Source of the DNA: a virus
Strand: one strand, 5' to 3'
IMG/VR virus record: IMGVR_UViG_3300037502_002993
Location: 62,001-126,000 of that record
DNA length: 64,000 nt
Every line of letters begins with the position of its first letter. The first letter of the stretch is position 1. Under the pieces are notes generated by a model. That model was not told the DNA's origin. It saw only the letters and a program-made list of their open reading frames with translations, and ran no database searches. Shown one piece after another: positions 24,893 through 32,899 of the stretch. The position numbers were made by a program, and so were the translations under genes.

Positions 24893-26959
24893 ATGATTAG
24901 TTCATTCAGAAGTATTCTCGGGGCGATTCACATCACTCAGAAGGGTAAGGTTATTCGGATCTCGGGGCTGTCTGCCCGAGGCTTTACTCGCGGCATAGCC
25001 AGTCTTTGGAAAACCAACCGCATCGTTAAGCACATGTTTACGAGGGTGGGGGGTAGCTACGTGGAGTTTCCGCTCTTCTTTGCCCCCGATGTACTCTACA
25101 TGGTAGAGACAATGATTGACCAACGTCCTAGGGGGGTTAATGTCAGGGCACTGGCAAAGGTACGGAAGCTACTTCTTGCCGACACCTGGTTGTCCGATAC
25201 CCTCCTTGACCCCACCCCTATCCTTGATTTAAAGCAAATTGATCAACTGCACCTACGTCCTAAGGACTATCAGTTAGATTTCCTTAAGACGTACGATCAG
25301 AAAACACAACAGTATCATCTCGGTGGGTATCTTCTGGCAGGCAGTGCGGGTTCAGGTAAAACCGTCACATCCATGTGGCTGGGCGCCTATCTGAATGTCG
25401 ATACCGTACTTGTGATCTCTCCAAAAAATGCCGTGGAGCGCGTGTGGGAATCTGAGATCCTGTCAAAGCACAAGCAGAAGAAATCCTACTGGATCTATGC
25501 CCAAGGAAAGCCTTGGAACGACCCCCACTATGTGGTGCTGCATTATGAAGCCCTCACTCAAGCTGAGTGGTTATTGAGTAAGCTCAAGGACCGCAAACGG
25601 GTACTGGTGATACTCGACGAATGCCATAACCTCAATGACATCAAGTCACTGCGCACTCAACGTTACTTGGATCTCGTGACAAAGCTTCGGCAAACCACCG
25701 AACGGCTTGACGTCCTGCCAATGTCGGGAACACCGTTGAAAGCAATGGGGGCTGAACTCATTCCACTTCTAACGTCATTCGACCCCTACTTTGACCTTCA
25801 AGCCCAGGATCGTTTCAAACGCATCTACGGCAGCGATGGGAACCGAGCGTTAGACATTCTCAACCACCGCATGGGCAATGTATCTTACAAAGTGGCTAAA
25901 ACTCAACTGGGTCTGGCTGAGCCGGATTACCGTCAACTTAAGATCACCATTCCAAAAGGGGAACGGTATACCCTAAAAGCCATTGCGGAGGACATGCGGA
26001 CCTTTATTGATGAGCGGGCGGCCTACTACAAAACACGCAAGGATGACGATCACGCGTTCTACCGCCAGTGTTTAGAGTACGTAGAAGAAAGACTCACTGG
26101 ATCAAAACTCAAGGAGTTAGCCACCTATAAGCAGTACGTCAAACGGGTCATTGCTGCCCGGGGGGACTCTCGCCAGGTAGGTGATGAGGTGGTGTGGTGC
26201 AACCATTTTGAGAAGACCGTTATCATTCCTCTTCTCCCAAAAGAGTGGCAGGCCCCCTTCAGGGAGGTGAAGTCCATTGTCAAATACCTGAACTTAAAAA
26301 TTCAAGGTGAGGCATTGGGTAGAATCCTTGGGCGCAAACGTACGGAATGTCATGTGGAGATGTGTCGAGCCATTGACTACGAGGCCATTTGCAGTGAAAC
26401 AACGAAAAAGACAGTAGTGTTCACGTCGTTTGTTCCAGTCCTTGAAGAGGTAGAACAACTCCTTACAAAGTCAGAAGAGCTCAATCCCCTCAAGGTCTAC
26501 GGTAAGACCAATAATGAACTGGCCCGTATCATTCAGTCGTTTGACGACCAGGAGGACCTTAATCCCCTCATCGCCACCTATCAGTCGCTATCCACCGCGG
26601 TCCCACTGGTGATGGCGGACACCATGATCATGATCGATGCTCCTTTCCGTGCCTATATTCGTGAACAGGCCATTGCTCGTATCAACCGACTGGGGGCGGA
26701 TACCCAGGCGACCATTTGGGAATGTAGTCTAGACACGGGAGCAGAGCCTAACATCAGTACCCGTAGTGCCGATATCTTGGAATGGAGCCAGCAACAAGTT
26801 AATGCGATCATGGGGACCGATACGGAATTTAACGCCAGTATTGAAGACCATACAGCGGTGGTATCCCTGGAAAGCCATGATATTGAGGTGGTGAATGGGT
26901 CGTTTGAAACCTCCCCTTCTGTAAGGACAGACAACTTACCTAACTACGTGGTCTGGTAA
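24893..26959 (+). CDS. SF2/SNF2-type DNA helicase
   Basis: 688 residues. ATP-dependent duplex-DNA translocase. Motifs: LRPKDYQ (residues ~121-127, motif Q-like), Walker A GSAGSGKT (~150-157), VLVISPKNA (Ia), DECH box LDECHN (~242-247), MSGTPLK (motif III, ~277-283), and the second RecA domain with KTVVFTSFVPV (IV), ATYQSLSTAVPL (V) and INRLGA (VI). The N-terminal ~110 residues are of unknown type. It is related to UvsW/RadD/SNF2-like phage helicases; which cannot be told here. It lies in a run with virion-type proteins, so it may be packaged or expressed late. Ends at a bidirectional hairpin. Confidence 0.8.
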   Translation: MISSFRSILGAIHITQKGKVIRISGLSARGFTRGIASLWKTNRIVKHMFTRVGGSYVEFPLFFAPDVLYMVETMIDQRPRGVNVRALAKVRKLLLADTWLSDTLLDPTPILDLKQIDQLHLRPKDYQLDFLKTYDQKTQQYHLGGYLLAGSAGSGKTVTSMWLGAYLNVDTVLVISPKNAVERVWESEILSKHKQKKSYWIYAQGKPWNDPHYVVLHYEALTQAEWLLSKLKDRKRVLVILDECHNLNDIKSLRTQRYLDLVTKLRQTTERLDVLPMSGTPLKAMGAELIPLLTSFDPYFDLQAQDRFKRIYGSDGNRALDILNHRMGNVSYKVAKTQLGLAEPDYRQLKITIPKGERYTLKAIAEDMRTFIDERAAYYKTRKDDDHAFYRQCLEYVEERLTGSKLKELATYKQYVKRVIAARGDSRQVGDEVVWCNHFEKTVIIPLLPKEWQAPFREVKSIVKYLNLKIQGEALGRILGRKRTECHVEMCRAIDYEAICSETTKKTVVFTSFVPVLEEVEQLLTKSEELNPLKVYGKTNNELARIIQSFDDQEDLNPLIATYQSLSTAVPLVMADTMIMIDAPFRAYIREQAIARINRLGADTQATIWECSLDTGAEPNISTRSADILEWSQQQVNAIMGTDTEFNASIEDHTAVVSLESHDIEVVNGSFETSPSVRTDNLPNYVVW

Positions 26960-26971
26960 ACAAAAAAGAAA

Positions 26972-27012
26972 CGGCATAGCTGCCCTCCCGTAATGGGAGG
27001 GCGTCTATGTCG
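26972..27012. terminator. bidirectional hairpin with CGGCATA/TATGTCG arms
   Basis: GCCCTCCC/GGGAGGGC stem between the helicase gene (plus) and a small minus gene. Outer arms CGGCATA and TATGTCG also pair with one G-T. Minus side continues into TTTCTTTTTTG. Confidence 0.7.
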
Positions 27013-27039
27013 CTGGTCTTACGATTAGCGAGGCCACGA

Positions 27040-27165
27040 TTAAGCGGCCTTCTTCTTCGGGATGATGTTATCCATCCACGAGGGCTTCTTGGCCTCCTCT
27101 TTGAGTACCCTGCGGGTGGACTCAGGAAGGGCTGCGAGTTGACGATCAAGCCAATCATTCTTCAT
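27040..27165 (-). CDS. 41-aa charged small protein
   Basis: The frame from the ATG complementary to 27163-27165 reads MKNDWLDRQLAALPESTRRV, then LKEEAKKPSWMDNIIPKKKAA. AGGAG is 7 nt upstream; an ATG two codons earlier is too close to it. Amphipathic helix with a basic tail. A promoter-like motif lies 43 nt upstream and a terminator follows, so it is a self-contained unit. Function unknown; small host-takeover proteins often look like this. Confidence 0.6.
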   Translation of the reverse strand: MKNDWLDRQLAALPESTRRVLKEEAKKPSWMDNIIPKKKAA

Positions 27166-27207
27166 GGTCATGCTCCTATGACATCATTGGGACTTATCAT
27201 GGGAGTC

Positions 27208-27220
27208 ATATAGATCTTAA
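27208..27220 (-). promoter_or_regulatory. weaker phage promoter-like motif (TTAAGATCTATAT)
   Basis: Minus-strand TTAAGATCTATAT, differing from the TTNACACCTAKATC consensus in the middle, at the expected distance before the 41-residue gene. Confidence 0.35.
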
Positions 27221-27269
27221 ATCCACTGGAATGTGACTTAACTGCTGGCCACCGTATGTTTACTCCATG

Positions 27270-27731
27270 TCACGGATAGACTTGTACAAATCGATGGTTA
27301 CCGATCTGTACCATGGAGATGGGGTTGCGTCCCCAAGGCGGTGAGGACACACTCGGATTGAAAAAGTGATCGGCTCCTTCAGTGACGTCATCAATCCCTT
27401 CCTGAAAGGACCGCGCCACAAGAGCCAGGGTTTCATGGAAACTCTCAATGTCACCAGGTTCCGTTAACACGACGTCATCCAGACTTCTTCCAGCACTGAC
27501 ATGAGAAAACTGACCGGGTTGATGGAGTACCCCACAGAGATCATCGGGAAACCGGTAGAGCTCACTACGCGTGATAGCGACATTGGCCACGGCCTTTTTC
27601 CCAACCCAACGTTCCCCATTGGCTTCGAAATGGACGATCTCGGTTAAACACATGGCGTCCTTAAGATCAGCTGGCGCTACCTCACCCCCCAGGACAAAGA
27701 GGGCGAATGCGGCTGCCTTTACCACCGCCAT
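27270..27731 (-). CDS. SleB-type cell wall hydrolase with signal peptide
   Basis: 153 residues. N-terminal MAVVKAAAFALFVLGGEVAPA resembles a Sec signal peptide. The remainder follows the SleB/Hydrolase_2 pattern: CLTEIVHFEANGE with the likely catalytic Glu, GKKAVANVAITRSE, FPDDLCGVLHQPGQFSH, then GADHFFNP, SPPWG and IGNHRFVQVYP. Such enzymes cleave peptidoglycan. Export by its own signal would avoid the need for a holin. It overlaps the exonuclease gene by 13 bp and is distinct from the muramidase at 50.4 kb. Confidence 0.8.
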   Translation of the reverse strand: MAVVKAAAFALFVLGGEVAPADLKDAMCLTEIVHFEANGERWVGKKAVANVAITRSELYRFPDDLCGVLHQPGQFSHVSAGRSLDDVVLTEPGDIESFHETLALVARSFQEGIDDVTEGADHFFNPSVSSPPWGRNPISMVQIGNHRFVQVYP

Positions 27732-28192
27732 GGTGCATCGTTCTCCAGTTGCAGAAAGCTATCACGGATGGCACGGGCATCTTCAAGTGCATTGTGTTTG
27801 ATCTTTGATGCCTTAGCAGAGAGGCGATCATCAATGATCAAATTTACTACGCGTCCGGTCTTCTCACCAAACCACTCACCAGGACCCGTCTCCATGACCT
27901 CAGCCAGGTATTTGTGATCAATGGGGTAGTCGGCAAACACCGAGATCCTCCCAAATTGGTCAAGAAATGCCGCCAGTTTCATTTTGAGATCATCCAGCGG
28001 AATGGCCTCTTTCCCCAAGATCGGCATGATGTTGTCTTTCACCCAAGGGTCCAGCTCGTCAGGGCACTCGGTGACCTCATAGAACTCATGTTTCCCACAA
28101 TCACTCACCAGGGCAATGGAAATCAACTTCCCCATCTGGCCGTTGAATTCAGAGTCGGTAAAGAGTACGACCGACGGTTTTTGATCAGACAT
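27719..28192 (-). CDS. DEDD-type 3'-5' exonuclease (Rv2179c-like)
   Basis: 157 residues from MSDQKPSVVLFTDSEFNG (ATG complementary to 28190-28192; AGGGA six nt upstream). Exo I TDSEFNG supplies Asp and Glu, Exo II is around VFADYPIDHKYLAEV, and Exo III HNALEDARAIRDSF carries His and Asp, in the order of the RNase T-like superfamily. The LISIALVSDCGKHEFYEV segment is typical of the Rv2179c-type 3'-5' exoribonucleases found in many phages. It probably degrades RNA or single-stranded DNA. The downstream hydrolase overlaps its end. Confidence 0.75.
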   Translation of the reverse strand: MSDQKPSVVLFTDSEFNGQMGKLISIALVSDCGKHEFYEVTECPDELDPWVKDNIMPILGKEAIPLDDLKMKLAAFLDQFGRISVFADYPIDHKYLAEVMETGPGEWFGEKTGRVVNLIIDDRLSAKASKIKHNALEDARAIRDSFLQLENDAPWRW

Positions 28193-28242
28193 GGGCATTC
28201 CCTTTTGTCGAAAAAAGAAAGTCAAGCTGCTTCATCAGATAA

Positions 28243-28260
28243 GGGGGACGCGTGTCCCCC
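28243..28260 (-). terminator. hairpin terminator
   Basis: GGGGGACACGCGTCCCCC on the minus strand, 12 nt beyond the stop of the 28272-28865 gene, followed by TTATC. Confidence 0.55.
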
Positions 28261-28271
28261 TGTTGACGGCG

Positions 28272-28865
28272 TTAAGGCTGGGAAGGGAGACCGCACAGGT
28301 CCGACGAGCGGTCTCGCCAGCACATGCGGTACAGCATCCCTTTGAGGCGTTCGGCTTGCCGCTTACGACTCCCCTCACTCCACCAGGCGTTATCATCATC
28401 CTCGACATAGATCGGTGGGTAGGTTTCTCCCAGTGGTCCAGTCCCCTCCTGGAAGGCCACAATGGCTTGGTCCTCCACTGTGGTGACGTAATACCCCCGA
28501 GGAAGGGAAACCACCTGCCCTTCCAGTAAGATGGTTCCCAGACCACCGTACTCCCCTCTGGGCTCGCTTGAGGCGATGTCACGACATACCCCATGCCGAC
28601 ACTCTAAGTGGGTGAATGATAACCAGTCCTGCGTGTAGACCACACCCTCCCCCTCCCGTTTTAACTGCACCTCAACGGCAAAGGGAAGGATGTGGGTTTC
28701 ACAGTCAATCATCTCTCCCACACTTTCACACAGAAGAACCTCGGGTACGTCCTCCCCGTACCAAGGAGGGGCCTTGGCAAACCACCAGTGGCTTTCTGCT
28801 GCATGAACATGCCCACTCACCCCAAGGGCAAGATAACCTACCACTATCCAGACGAAGCGGTTCAT
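28272..28865 (-). CDS. exported protein, 197 aa
   Basis: Clear Sec signal peptide: MNRFVWIVVGYLALGVSGHV then HA before AESHWW. The mature part is ~175 residues with seven cysteines (LLCESVGEMIDCE, LECRHGVCRD, MCWRDRSSDLCG), so disulfides in the periplasm are likely. No known domain. An exported phage protein of this sort may modify the envelope or block superinfection, but this is inference. It stands alone between a terminator and another unknown gene. Confidence 0.6.
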   Translation of the reverse strand: MNRFVWIVVGYLALGVSGHVHAAESHWWFAKAPPWYGEDVPEVLLCESVGEMIDCETHILPFAVEVQLKREGEGVVYTQDWLSFTHLECRHGVCRDIASSEPRGEYGGLGTILLEGQVVSLPRGYYVTTVEDQAIVAFQEGTGPLGETYPPIYVEDDDNAWWSEGSRKRQAERLKGMLYRMCWRDRSSDLCGLPSQP

Positions 28866-28890
28866 TTTTGATTTTTCTCAGTAAGTTAAG

Positions 28891-29814
28891 TTAGCAGGCC
28901 ATCATTACAACGTCGTTGGGACTATCCAGTAGGATATCCTGGGGCTGGTCCTCGTCGTACGCAAGATAGAGTTCGTCATTCCCCACCGCCTCATCATACC
29001 AATCTACGCTTCCTCGATGGACCAGAAGCTGTGTAGTATTCACGATTACCTCAAGAGGCGGGACGCCCATGGCGTAAGCCGTGAGGTGGGCAAGTAGACC
29101 CGTGTTAAACCAAACGCTTGCTAACTGTTGACCAAATGTGATCTCCGGGTAGGTAGCGTTGACTGCAAGACCCGTTCGAGGCACCCCCATGGCGTCCATC
29201 TTCTCTTCGGTCAGCATTTCGATACCTTCATCTGAATCCAGCCAGCCGTCTTTTCCATCACGTCCCGACAGGTGCTCCACAAAGCCGCAGGCAACGATAT
29301 CCCGGCGTTCCTTAAGAGTGAGCTCTCGCAGATAGAACTGCAGGTGAGGTTTCAAGTAGGGAGGCACGTCATCCCCTACAACCTCAAGGGTCATCACAGA
29401 GCGTAAGGGACGCTCCGGGAGGTATTGAATCACCTCCATCAGCGGATCAGACACGCGACTAACCAGTGATACCGCATCATCAATGGGGGTGATGGTAACT
29501 CCTAGCTCTTCACCTTCTACAAACTCCTCTTCCTCCAAGTCAATGAACTCATGCGTGACCCGGTAACGCAGTGATGCCCAGGGGGAGTCGGCATTGTTAT
29601 CACCGAGCATGTCAAAGAAGGCCAGCTTCGCTTCTTCGATATTAAATTCAGCCAGCCGAGATGAGTAGGGAATGCCATTTCCTGTTAGGAAAAAGTTCAT
29701 CGGGGGAGGGGACACGTAAGCGCTCTCCTGACTTGGGTCGGTAGCCTCAATAAACACTTCGACAACACAATCAAGAATGTCATCAAGTACATCGTGAAAG
29801 ACCGGGATGGACAT
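28891..29814 (-). CDS. hypothetical acidic protein, 307 aa
   Basis: MSIPVFHDVLDDILDCVVEV; strongly acidic throughout (FIDLEEEEFVEGEELG), soluble, mixed helices. No catalytic motif recognised. The gene upstream (29868-30152) encodes another acidic protein, and the two are probably co-transcribed. A DNA-mimic type of role is possible from charge alone but unsupported. Confidence 0.55.
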   Translation of the reverse strand: MSIPVFHDVLDDILDCVVEVFIEATDPSQESAYVSPPPMNFFLTGNGIPYSSRLAEFNIEEAKLAFFDMLGDNNADSPWASLRYRVTHEFIDLEEEEFVEGEELGVTITPIDDAVSLVSRVSDPLMEVIQYLPERPLRSVMTLEVVGDDVPPYLKPHLQFYLRELTLKERRDIVACGFVEHLSGRDGKDGWLDSDEGIEMLTEEKMDAMGVPRTGLAVNATYPEITFGQQLASVWFNTGLLAHLTAYAMGVPPLEVIVNTTQLLVHRGSVDWYDEAVGNDELYLAYDEDQPQDILLDSPNDVVMMAC

Positions 29815-29867
29815 AAGGATTCCTTAAGGGTAGAGAGTTTCACTGAGCGGGTGTAGTGTTATAGTCC

Positions 29868-30152
29868 TCAATCATTATCTTTCCAGGAAGGGTTCCAGTG
29901 AGTGTCACCGTTGTCATCGACACTTTCATCCTCCCACCCAAGGGGGAGGCACTCATCGCCCATCATCTCAGAATCCCACTCGATCTGCAGGGGAGTGCCT
30001 TCACCGGTATCACTGGCATCACGCTCCGGCTCCTCGGGGGGGTGAGTGAAGTGACGGCTGAAGGAGGTGTCCTTATACCCCCACGGAAACGAAGCGGTGG
30101 TCGGGGTGTTCACCTCACCCAGGGTTCTGAGGTAATCCTGTTGAAAGTTCAT
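29868..30152 (-). CDS. small acidic protein, 94 aa
   Basis: MNFQQDYLRTLGEVNTPTTA with GGAG before ATG. Low-complexity, acidic and Trp-containing C-terminus (LGWEDESVDDNGDTHWNPSW). Probably disordered. No family recognised. Preceded by a gap carrying two of the ~40-nt repeat elements. Confidence 0.5.
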   Translation of the reverse strand: MNFQQDYLRTLGEVNTPTTASFPWGYKDTSFSRHFTHPPEEPERDASDTGEGTPLQIEWDSEMMGDECLPLGWEDESVDDNGDTHWNPSWKDND

Positions 30153-30167
30153 GGTCGTTCTCCAGTA

Positions 30168-30286
30168 TAGCGCTATATCGCCCTAGAGGGCCTCTTAAAC
30201 GCATTTAAAGTAAAAGATGTATGTTGGTATCACCTGCGGCATAAAAACGCTCACAGCGTCTTACAGGGCGTTTTAGTGGGTATATC
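30168..30286. repeat. pair of ~40-nt intergenic repeat elements
   Basis: Element one, 30168-30210 (plus: CGCCCTAGAGGGCCTCTTAA, ACGCATTTAAA). Element two, 30236-30286 (plus: AACGCTCACAGCGTCTTACA, GGGCGTTTTAGTGGG), preceded by GCGGCATAAA. They match elements at 22541-22584 and 2291-2336 respectively. Confidence 0.45.
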
Positions 30287-30300
30287 GAAAGGACACATAG

Positions 30301-30343
30301 CCAGACCCCCTTACTTGAGGTCTGGATGTGGGGTATTATGCCG
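30301..30343 (-). terminator. hairpin after the 30336-30521 gene
   Basis: CCAGACC/GGTCTGG stem at 30301-30325 on the minus strand with an adjacent TATTATGCCGG arm overlapping the gene's end. Weak T content, so efficiency is uncertain. Confidence 0.4.
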
Positions 30344-30521
30344 GAAGCGCACGCAAGGGGCGGTAGAACTTCTCAAAGCGGGCTAGAGGGACGGTCTCCC
30401 GATCTTGGCGTCCTTCTTGCTGAACCACGACCTTATCGCGGCGAACCTCTTTTACGGTCACGACCTGTACGGTGCCGTGCCGCTCGAATTTGAATTGTTG
30501 ATTGAGATACGCTTGGCTCAC
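30336..30521 (-). CDS. small basic beta-type protein, 61 aa
   Basis: MSQAYLNQQFKFERHGTVQV, then VTVKEVRRDKVVVQQEGRQD and a basic end. The pattern of short strands suggests an SH3/KOW-like barrel, but this is only shape. The right end of the tnpB element lies 29 bp upstream of its start, so the insertion has probably replaced its original promoter region. Confidence 0.5.
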   Translation of the reverse strand: MSQAYLNQQFKFERHGTVQVVTVKEVRRDKVVVQQEGRQDRETVPLARFEKFYRPLRALPA

Positions 30522-30549
30522 TCGTACGTCTCCTTCACGGTTTCATTGC

Positions 30550-30690
30550 TTGACACTCCCCTTCTTAAAAGAAGGGGATTCTTGCTTCACAGAACTGACT
30601 TACCTTCGGTAAGGAAGGCAGAGGCCACTTTCTCCACAAGCGTTTAGTGAGTCCGTATGCCCTACGGCCTCTGCTAAAGCCACTGTTCAA
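30550..30690 (-). ncRNA. omega-RNA / right end of the tnpB element, copy B
   Basis: Begins inside the last tnpB codons and runs to the right-end hairpin. Contains GCAGAGGCCGTAGGGCATAC, a TTACCGAAGGTAA stem-loop and AATCCCCTTC/AAGAAGGGG. TnpB nucleases use such 3'-end RNAs as guides, with the targeting part being the sequence just beyond the right end (GCAATGAAACCG on the minus strand). Two further near-copies without tnpB are at 19215 and 33816. Confidence 0.7.
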
Positions 30691-31904
30691 GCAGTGAGGT
30701 GGTGTTCTTGGATGAACACCGCTGTGAGTGTTTGTCTTAAATGACTGGTGGGCGGTAGTTGTTCCAGAGCCATGGTCCTTAAGTTGATGGCCGCGTTGTG
30801 ATCGCGATCATGCGTGGTCTTGCAAGAAGGACAATCCCACCAGCGTTGGTGTAGCTTGAGCTTCAGTTTCCCCTCTAAACGATGGTTACACGCACTGCAG
30901 GTCTGAGTACTGGGAAAGAATCGTTCCGCAATGACGACCTTGCAGTGCTGTGACTCATCGGCCTTGTAGACCAACTGAGTCAGGAACTGCCGCCATCCAC
31001 AATCAGCAATGTGTTTAGCGAGTCTCCTGTTCCTGACCATACCCTCAATATTGAGGTCCTCAATAGCAATAGTCATGCATTGGTCTACAAGGCTTCTAGA
31101 AAGCTTGTGCTGAAAGTCCATCCGACACCGCTTGGTTTTTGCGTATATCTTGGCGACTTTCAGCCTCTGCTTTCTGTAGTTGGCACTGCCTTTGACTTTG
31201 CGTGATAGATCGCGCTGTGCCCTCGCCAGTTTCCTGGCATACTGCCCTTGGTATTTGGGTTTGGCATACTCCTTCCCTTCTGAGTCTACCGCAAAGGTCT
31301 TAATCCCTAAGTCCGATCCCAAATGAGACTCCCCATTCGTGAGTCGAGGTTCACATTCACAAATGAAACAAGCATAATACTTACCATCAGACTCACGAAT
31401 GATACTACAGGAAGAAGGTTGGGTGGGGAGTACCCCACCCCATTTCTCGTTCTTGTAACTCCATTTAGTTTTGATGGGGGACTGCATGACTTTCGCCATG
31501 CGGAAATCCCCTGTTTCTAGATTTAAAGTAAAAGCAGCCTTCGTCAGTCGGATGGACTGACGACTGACCCGCTTCTTGTACTTGGGAAATCCAATCTTCC
31601 CTTTCCCTTTGAAAAAGGATTGGAAAGCAGTCCCTAGGTCCCGTAGGGACTGCTGTAGGATGACGGATGAAACCTCATAGAGAAACCCAAACTCATCTTT
31701 TAGTTCGGGAAGACGGTAGGTGAGTGCATTTGCACTCAGTTTGGGTTTCTCTAATGTTGGGTCCGTCTGGTAGGCTTTGTATTCCTCTTGTACCCTACCC
31801 AGTACCTGATTCCAGACAAACCGTTTACAGCCAAACGACCTCACCAGGAGGTCAGTTTGCATGGCATTCGGATAGATCCGAAAACGAAATGTTTTCGTTG
31901 CCAT
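30687..31904 (-). CDS. tnpB: TnpB, RNA-guided nuclease of IS200/IS605 type
   Basis: 405 residues, full family length. MATKTFRFRIYPNAMQTDLL and CKRFVWNQ are typical N-terminal signatures. The RuvC-like core looks intact: Asp198 in LGSDLGIKTFAVD, Glu282 in IAIEDLNIEGM, and Asp366/368 in HDRDHNAAINL, with a zinc finger of Cys336, Cys339, Cys358 and Cys361 (TCSACN...CPSCK). Known members cut DNA matching their omega-RNA guide, which maintains the element. With no tnpA, it may persist as a homing-type nuclease in the phage. The 3' end overlaps the omega-RNA. Confidence 0.9.
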   Translation of the reverse strand: MATKTFRFRIYPNAMQTDLLVRSFGCKRFVWNQVLGRVQEEYKAYQTDPTLEKPKLSANALTYRLPELKDEFGFLYEVSSVILQQSLRDLGTAFQSFFKGKGKIGFPKYKKRVSRQSIRLTKAAFTLNLETGDFRMAKVMQSPIKTKWSYKNEKWGGVLPTQPSSCSIIRESDGKYYACFICECEPRLTNGESHLGSDLGIKTFAVDSEGKEYAKPKYQGQYARKLARAQRDLSRKVKGSANYRKQRLKVAKIYAKTKRCRMDFQHKLSRSLVDQCMTIAIEDLNIEGMVRNRRLAKHIADCGWRQFLTQLVYKADESQHCKVVIAERFFPSTQTCSACNHRLEGKLKLKLHQRWWDCPSCKTTHDRDHNAAINLRTMALEQLPPTSHLRQTLTAVFIQEHHLTA

Positions 31905-31984
31905 GGTTGGCCTCCTGGGGAAATGAGTTAGTGTATATGTTAGTATTTAATGGTCTCTCACCAGGCGGGGTCTGGTGATGCAAA

Positions 31985-32899
31985 TCATCCTCCACCTGAA
32001 GGAGGAGGCTTTATGACCACTGGGTAACCTGACGTTTGGTTGGGATCGGCATCACGCAGCGGGGGTTTCTTTTGTGTAATGATCTTGGGTAATGTTTTAA
32101 CTAACACCTTTTCCATTTTGGTTCTTGGTTTGCCAATGGCTTTCAGCCACTCTTCTGGCGTAAGGTTCCTTTTTATTGAATTACAGGTCTGGCAGGATAG
32201 AGTGGCGTTAACTTCTGAGTTAGATCCACCCCTAGACTTGGGGATCTTGTGCTCCCATTGGAGAATTTTATCCCCACTAACTCCAAGGCAGTATTGGCAC
32301 GTATGGTTGTACCTGTAGAGTAGATACTCACGCATCTCGGTACCGAAGAGCCTGCCCTTCTGATATTCTTTGTCTTTGATACCAGGATTCTTCAGTAAGT
32401 GGGTATCAAACTTTACCTCTTCGACCTTGGCGCTGGTGATGGGACACCAGCGCATGAAGCGATCGATCCAAGTCTGGGTAGTGAGTGCTCGATGTTGGAT
32501 GGAGGGTGGAAGCCACCCTTTAGGTCTAGCGCGGTTCAAGAACCGCGCGGGACGATACCGGGTTTTCCTAGAACGACGAGATCGGCGATACATTGCTCGG
32601 CTAGCCAAACGCTTACGGATCACCTGACCGCGATGCACTAGGTTAATTCCTAACACGCATCGGTCCCCTCGCTTATCGTGAGAGATCACGGCAATCCCGG
32701 TGGTCTTCGAACCAGGATCAATCTGAATGGAAAAGTTATTCCTGATTGGTCCTTTCGGGACATAGTTCAGAATGATAATGAATGGGTACCGTCGGAAGAC
32801 GGCGGCTTTGCCCTTGCGTAACAATTCCCGAGCACGTGCTGGATGACACGGTGCTAAAGGAATTCGATTGGCGTCTAGCACCAATACGTAATTTGACAT
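31985..32899 (-). CDS. iscB: IscB-type HNH/RuvC nuclease, C-terminally truncated
   Basis: 304 residues; intact IscB is usually 400 or more. N-terminal RRXRR/PLMP-type region (MSNYVLVLDANRIPLAPCHP, ARELLRKGKAAVFRR), RuvC-I IQIDPGSKTTGIAV (Asp61), Arg-rich bridge helix (RRSRRSRKTRYRPARFLNR), RuvC-II VEEVKFD (Glu160/161), and an HNH domain with CQYC, QWEHKIPKSRGGSN and CQTCNSIKRN. The frame then loses similarity soon after KKPPLRDAD, so the RuvC-III His/Asp motif and target-binding domain are missing. The last residues (KPPPSGGG) are encoded by the left end of the tnpB element. It might still nick through HNH, or be inactive. Confidence 0.8.
   Translation of the reverse strand: MSNYVLVLDANRIPLAPCHPARARELLRKGKAAVFRRYPFIIILNYVPKGPIRNNFSIQIDPGSKTTGIAVISHDKRGDRCVLGINLVHRGQVIRKRLASRAMYRRSRRSRKTRYRPARFLNRARPKGWLPPSIQHRALTTQTWIDRFMRWCPITSAKVEEVKFDTHLLKNPGIKDKEYQKGRLFGTEMREYLLYRYNHTCQYCLGVSGDKILQWEHKIPKSRGGSNSEVNATLSCQTCNSIKRNLTPEEWLKAIGKPRTKMEKVLVKTLPKIITQKKPPLRDADPNQTSGYPVVIKPPPSGGG

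Larger units (their letters stand above)
30550..32016 (-). mobile_element. IS200/IS605-family element, tnpB only
   Basis: Read on the minus strand, the left end carries GGTCATAAAGCC and a CCTCC/GGAGG hairpin (about 31989-32006). Then follow tnpB, the omega-RNA region and a right-end hairpin (CCCCTTCTT/AAGAAGGGG) closing with GAGTGTCAA at 30550. There is no tnpA transposase, so the element cannot move by itself. The left end supplies the last codons and stop of the iscB frame, showing it inserted into iscB. Comparable left ends (TCGTAAAACCCC) occur at about 34015 and 34125. Confidence 0.7.

Noticed and set aside
27007-27213. Plus-strand 68-codon and minus-strand 72-codon frames
   Set aside because: The 41-residue minus-strand gene in another frame has the ribosome site, promoter motif and protein-like composition.
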